Assembly (NCBI GenBank): GCA_032622095.1
Contig: CP136066.1
Coordinates: 54,342,609 to 54,406,608, forward strand
Source of the DNA: Siphonodentalium dalli
Lineage: Eukaryota; Mollusca; Scaphopoda; Gadilida; Siphonodentaliidae
Length of the DNA stretch: 64,000 nucleotides
Direction: 5' to 3'
The notes under the pieces were generated by a model. That model did no database searches. It was not told the DNA's origin and worked only from the letters and a program-made list of their open reading frames with translations. Of the stretch, positions 60,430 to 64,000 are shown one piece after another. The position numbers were made by a program, and so were the translations under genes. Numbering within the stretch: position 1 is the stretch's first letter; each line of letters starts with the position of its first letter.

Positions 60430-61580
60430 TTCTTGATTGGTCGAACCCGTTTTAACAAATCTGTAACCCAGGCCCAAGTAACACAAGGACCCTCCATACT
60501 AGTTACTACGTATAAGCTAAATAGGCCTGATGGCTCTTGAGGAGCCATTTAAAAACATTACTATGGGGGAAAGAGTTATGTCCCGGGTCGCACCCCTATT
60601 TGACCTGGTGAACCCATGTGAACAAATCTGAATCCCAGTCACCCAAGGACTCTCTGTACCAAAATGTATGCTAAATATGCCAAATGTTTCTTGAGATGTT
60701 TTAAGAATAACTATTGAGGGAAAGAATTATGACCCTGGCTCCGACCCTATTTGACCCAGTGATCCGATTCTGAATCAAATCTGAATCCTAGTCACCCATA
60801 CCAAATATAAGCTGAATAGGCCTGATGACAATTTAAGAATTACAAAGGATGGACAAGTTATGTCCCTGGCTACGCCCTTATTTGACCCGGTGACCTCATT
60901 TTAACACATCTGTATCCCTGTCACCCAAGGACCTTTCATACCAATTATAAGCTAAATAGTCCCGATGATTCTTGAGAAGATGTTTTAAGAATTACTATGG
61001 ATGGAAAGAGTTAGGTCCCTAGCTATGCCACTTCTATATGGTGTTAAGTAAACATTCTGTGATGCAGGCACCTTCCTCATATCTCATAGAGCTCTGAGTA
61101 TGTACTGTTCGCATGTTCTTGATTTTAGACTGATTTAAACCAAATTTGGTAGTCACCCTGGTGGATGTTATAATGGTGTTATTTTATTTTTTAATTTAAA
61201 AGTAAAAAAAACCCCATTAAATTGAGCAAGAAATTAATCTCAATTTAAAAAAAAAATGACCCCATTTGAACATATCTGAACCCCAGTCACGCAAGGACCC
61301 TCCATAAATATAAGCTAAATCGGCCCAATGGTTCTTGAGAAGTCATTCTAAGAATTACTATGGAGGAATAGGGTTATTTGACCCAGTGACCTCATTTGAA
61401 CAAATCTGAATGTGAGTCACCTAGGGAGCATCCACACCATATATGAACCCATTCGGTCTTATGGTTCCGAAGAAGATGTTTAAAGAATTGTTGACAGACG
61501 GATGGACGGAAGGATGGTCAGACGACGGACGAGGAGTGATGACTATAGCTCCACCGGAGACTTCGTCTCAGGTGAGCTAA
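60430..61580. repeat. Degenerate tandem repeat, about 130-156 bp period
   Basis: Units recur as 'gttatgtcc(c/t)gg...tatttgacc(t/c)(g/a)g' at about 60571, 60727, 60858 and 61011, each followed by 'aacaaatctgaatcc(c/t)agtcaccc', 'ataagct(a/g)aatag' and 'ttcttgag'. Around 61030-61250 an AT-rich insertion containing 'aaaaccccattaaattgagc' interrupts, and further units follow to 61500. It closes with 'gacagacggatggacgg' and 'ctcaggtgagct'. No frame survives. Confidence 0.7.
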
Positions 61581-61760
61581 AAATTGAAGTGTCAAAACAG
61601 TATTTTCACTTTTAAAATGAGAACTTTTAAGAAAAGATCATTTCAAGTAAGAGAGATCTCATGACCAGTATTTGATTCAAAAGTTTATTGTAAAATAACA
61701 AAACTATATGAAAAATAAGAACATAAAGATTCATGTAAAGTCTATATACAACTGTACACT

Positions 61761-61883
61761 GTACACCAAGTCACATGAGTATAAACCATATGTACACATG
61801 TTCATTGTACACCAAGTCACATGAGTATAAACCATATGTACACATGTTCATTGTACACCAAGTCACATGAGTATAAACCATAT
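61761..61883. repeat. 46-bp minisatellite, about 2.7 copies
   Basis: Units 'gtacaccaagtcacatgag' start at 61761, 61807 and 61853. The first two are identical and the third breaks off at 'ccatatgcaattg'. Confidence 0.93.
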
Positions 61884-61982
61884 GCAATTGCAAATAAAAG
61901 AAGGTAAATGCAGATAGAAAATAAATATGCCTTCCCAAATATACAACCATCTGATTCTGGTCTCAGGTAATGGTTATGACAC

Positions 61983-62237
61983 TTAACCCTTCCACGAATG
62001 GAGCTTCCTGAAATTTTTGTGAAAACCCTGTGCCAATGCATTCTCTTATATATGCAAGTCTACTTTAGGGAGCCTCGCATATATATGAGAATACATTGGC
62101 CTAACAATATTTACCTTGACCTTGTAAGCCAGTGCATTATATATGTGGGGCTCCCAATGGGAGACTCATATAAGAGAATGCACTGGCACAGGATCTTTAT
62201 TGCTGCACCAGCACAGCTCCCATCATGAAAGGGTTAA
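61983..62237. mobile_element. TTAA-flanked MITE family A, intact copy (255 bp)
   Basis: TTAA at 61983-61986 and 62234-62237. Left end TTAACCCTTCCACGAATGG, right end 'catcatgaaagggttaa'. Two internal hairpins, 'tgccaatgcattctc' with 'gagaatacattgg' and 'gccagtgcattatat' with 'atgcactggc', make it a double-hairpin element. The short frames on both strands are its hairpins. Confidence 0.85.
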
Positions 62238-62499
62238 AATCATGCTTTGTCAGAGAAGGAAAATCACCGTTTAATTGAAGCTGTTATTGTGATATTTGAA
62301 TACTGATGACAATGATATTTTAAAGATTTTTCTATGGATCCAAATGGCAAGATTACAAAAAAAACAACTCTTCCAGAAAGAACTCTTGGCCACACATCAC
62401 TGAAAATGTAGCTATATAGTATAAGAAATATGATAACCATGGAGAAAAATTTCTCTGAGTGGAAATAACTACAGTTGGAAACCAGAATATCAGTTGAAA
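62238..62499. other. Unassigned AT-rich stretch
   Basis: No tandem or inverted repeat and no convincing exon. The 81-codon minus-strand frame (62264-62509) has no recognisable domain. Confidence 0.45.
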
Positions 62500-62830
62500 A
62501 TTCTGACAAGTCTCATCAGATCAAATCCACATTCAAACTTGATCTGCATTATAATGTGAGTAATCCATATTAGACTTGAAAGCATTGGATAACAAGTCAA
62601 TTTATTTATATGTAGAAACCATAATAATTAAGTCAGCGTAGGCCAAAACTCTGGTAAATATAAGCATACTGCACCTATATTTGAACTTGACCAATGTCGT
62701 TAATAAATAAGCACACATACTAAATGTTATTGTTTTATTACTGAAGATATCATGATCATCCAAAACCATTTTAGATAAATGTACGGAACAGACAGGTGGA
62801 CACGGGTCATTTCTAAGGTCCACAATTATA
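62500..62830. repeat. Degenerate interspersed repeat, third copy
   Basis: 'ccacattcaaacttgatctgcat', here quoted in parts as 'attcaaacttgatctgc', then 'gagtaatccatat' and 'catttctaaggtcc', parallel 56580-56640 and 57560-57580. More diverged than the other copies. No intact frame (the 82-codon frame at 62602-62850 lies within it). Confidence 0.5.
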
Positions 62831-62929
62831 TCAATGACACTGTAGCTCAACTTGGATAGGGAGTAATATCATTGAATACATTTAATAAAGCCAATGGAGC
62901 AATTATGAATGCAGAAAGAATTTAGTAAG

Positions 62930-63470
62930 GCAAACTGAGGCAAAGAGTAAAATCCAAGGATGGCAGCTGGCATTGAAAATCATTCAAATCAATAGCTTCC
63001 ATCTAGAGGTAATCATAAACATGCCTGTAAAATTTCAAAACAAGTCTGCAATATATAATGTGAAATCCAAGATGGCTGCTGGCAGCCATATTTTTTTTTA
63101 TATAGAATTTCAGAATAAAATTGATGGCTCCCATCCAGAGGATCCATATAAAGTTTGGTGACGATTGGATGAGGGATGTGGCCTGTAGGGTGTGCCGAAG
63201 GATTTAGTTATGTACAGTTTAAAATCCAAAGTGGCCACTAGCAGCCATGTTTTTAACGAAACTTAAAAAATTTAATGACTCCCATCCAGTGATAACCCCG
63301 AAGATACATATGAAATTTGATCGGATGAGATATGTGGCCTGTAGGGTGTGCCAAAGGATTTAATCATGCAAAGATTGAAACGTTTTTCATCGAAAATCAA
63401 TCAAATTCAATAGCTGCCAGTTAGAGGTGATAATAAACATGCCTGTAAATGTAAAACAAAAAATCACAAA
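62930..63470. repeat. Degenerate direct repeats, about 110-160 bp spacing
   Basis: 'aaatccaagatggc' recurs at about 62951, 63062 and (diverged) 63222. 'gcagccat' with a T-run recurs at about 63083 and 63243. 'ggcctgtagggtgtgcc' recurs at about 63179 and 63339, and 'ataaacatgcctgtaaa' at about 63014 and 63433. It continues after the 26-bp array, to at least 63960. Non-coding; the 62-codon frame at 62973-63161 is part of it. Confidence 0.7.
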
Positions 63471-63472
63471 TA

Positions 63473-63829
63473 AATGTGAGCGGCAGGGTGTGCCGATGAA
63501 TGTGGGCTGCAGGGTGTGCCGATGAATGCGGGCTGCAGGGTGTGCCGATGAATGTGGGCTGCAGGGTGTGCCGATGAATGTGGGCTGCGTGTTGTGCCGA
63601 TGAAGGTGGGCCGCAGGGTGTGCCAATGAATGTGGGATGCAGGGTTTGCCGATGAAGGTTGTCTGCAGGGTGTGCCGATGAATGTGGGCTGCATGTTGTG
63701 CTGATGAAGGTGGGCTGCATGTTGTGCCAATGAAGGTGGGCTGCAGGGTGTGCCGATGAAGGTGGGCTGCGTGTTGTGCCGATGAAGGTGGGCTGCATGT
63801 TGTGCCGATGAATGTGGGCTGCAGGGTGT
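63473..63829. repeat. 26-bp minisatellite, 13 units
   Basis: The phrase 'tgccgatgaa' (or a one-base variant) occurs every 26 bp at 63491, 63517, 63543, 63569, 63595, 63621, 63647, 63673, 63699, 63725, 63751, 63777 and 63803. Two sub-types, 'gcagggtgtgcc' and 'gc(a/g)tgttgtgcc', are interspersed. Because 26 is not divisible by three and the unit lacks stops on the minus strand, all three minus frames stay open (154, 125 and 124 codons), with a 26-residue His/Pro/Ser/Ala-rich period. These are not genes. The unit resembles 'gtagggtgtgccgaaggat' in the surrounding repeat. Confidence 0.95.
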
Positions 63830-64000
63830 ACTGGCCATGTTTTTTAAACAAATTTCAGAAAATATTTATTGTTGCTCCCATCTAGAAGTCACCCCGAGGA
63901 TCCATATGAAATTTGGTGACAATTTGATGAGGGATGTAGCCTGAAGAAAATTGTTGACTGACACCAACCCATGGAAATAACTCAAACTTGACTTTCTTTG
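63830..64000. repeat. Degenerate repeat, continuation to window edge
   Basis: 'ggccatgttttttaaac', 'tgctcccatctagaag', 'gaggatccatatgaaatttg' and 'gatgagggatgtagcc' match the units at 63083-63180 and 63240-63340. The 26-bp array therefore sits inside one unit. Confidence 0.65.

Noticed and set aside
63387-63851. Histidine/proline-rich repeat protein on the minus strand
   Set aside because: All three frames are open purely because of the 26-bp stop-free unit.

Overview
This window looks like eukaryotic, intergenic, repeat-dominated DNA. There is no prokaryotic gene organisation, no long open reading frame and no rRNA or tRNA gene that I can see. The 160-bp satellite with a HindIII site, the TTAA- and TA-flanked MITEs, and the tandem degenerate repeats ending in 'gacggacgg'-type sequence fit a lophotrochozoan, most likely a bivalve mollusc. 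That assignment is inference from repeat style, not from a diagnostic gene.

Layout. Positions 1-49391 are one satellite domain. It has 15 blocks (A0-A14) of a roughly 160-bp monomer, about 240 monomers in total. The blocks are separated by 14 near-identical spacers (S1-S14) of two lengths, about 785 bp ('long', alpha) and about 723 bp ('short', beta). Block ends and spacer halves also come in alpha and beta forms, which gives a higher-order pattern: long spacer, large block, short spacer, 11-monomer block, long spacer. Local unequal exchange (626-bp and 1117-bp duplications), spacer mosaics and long-range copies at offsets of about 23.70 kb and 16.86 kb are readable directly. Every spacer holds the same TATAAAAG plus initiator-like pair, and further downstream an acceptor-like and a donor-like splice site. 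The domain therefore has the layout of repeat blocks separated by promoter-like cassettes.

Positions 49392-49491 are exactly 100 N, an assembly gap, so linkage of the satellite to the right part is only scaffold-level.

Positions 49492-64000 are a dense island of non-autonomous transposons and minisatellites. It contains a TA-flanked mariner-type MITE (four copies), a 254-bp hAT-type foldback MITE with exact 8-bp target duplications (two intact copies, two diverged relatives), and several families of TTAA-flanked piggyBac-type MITEs, one inserted inside another. It also contains a foldback element whose terminal repeat has expanded into a 50-bp minisatellite, 39-, 46- and 26-bp tandem repeats, and old degenerate interspersed repeats. 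The only protein-coding sequence I can support is one probable terminal exon on the minus strand (55300-55512), ending a lysine/serine-rich, coiled-coil-like protein of unknown identity. The remaining open frames coincide with repeats or lack coding support.
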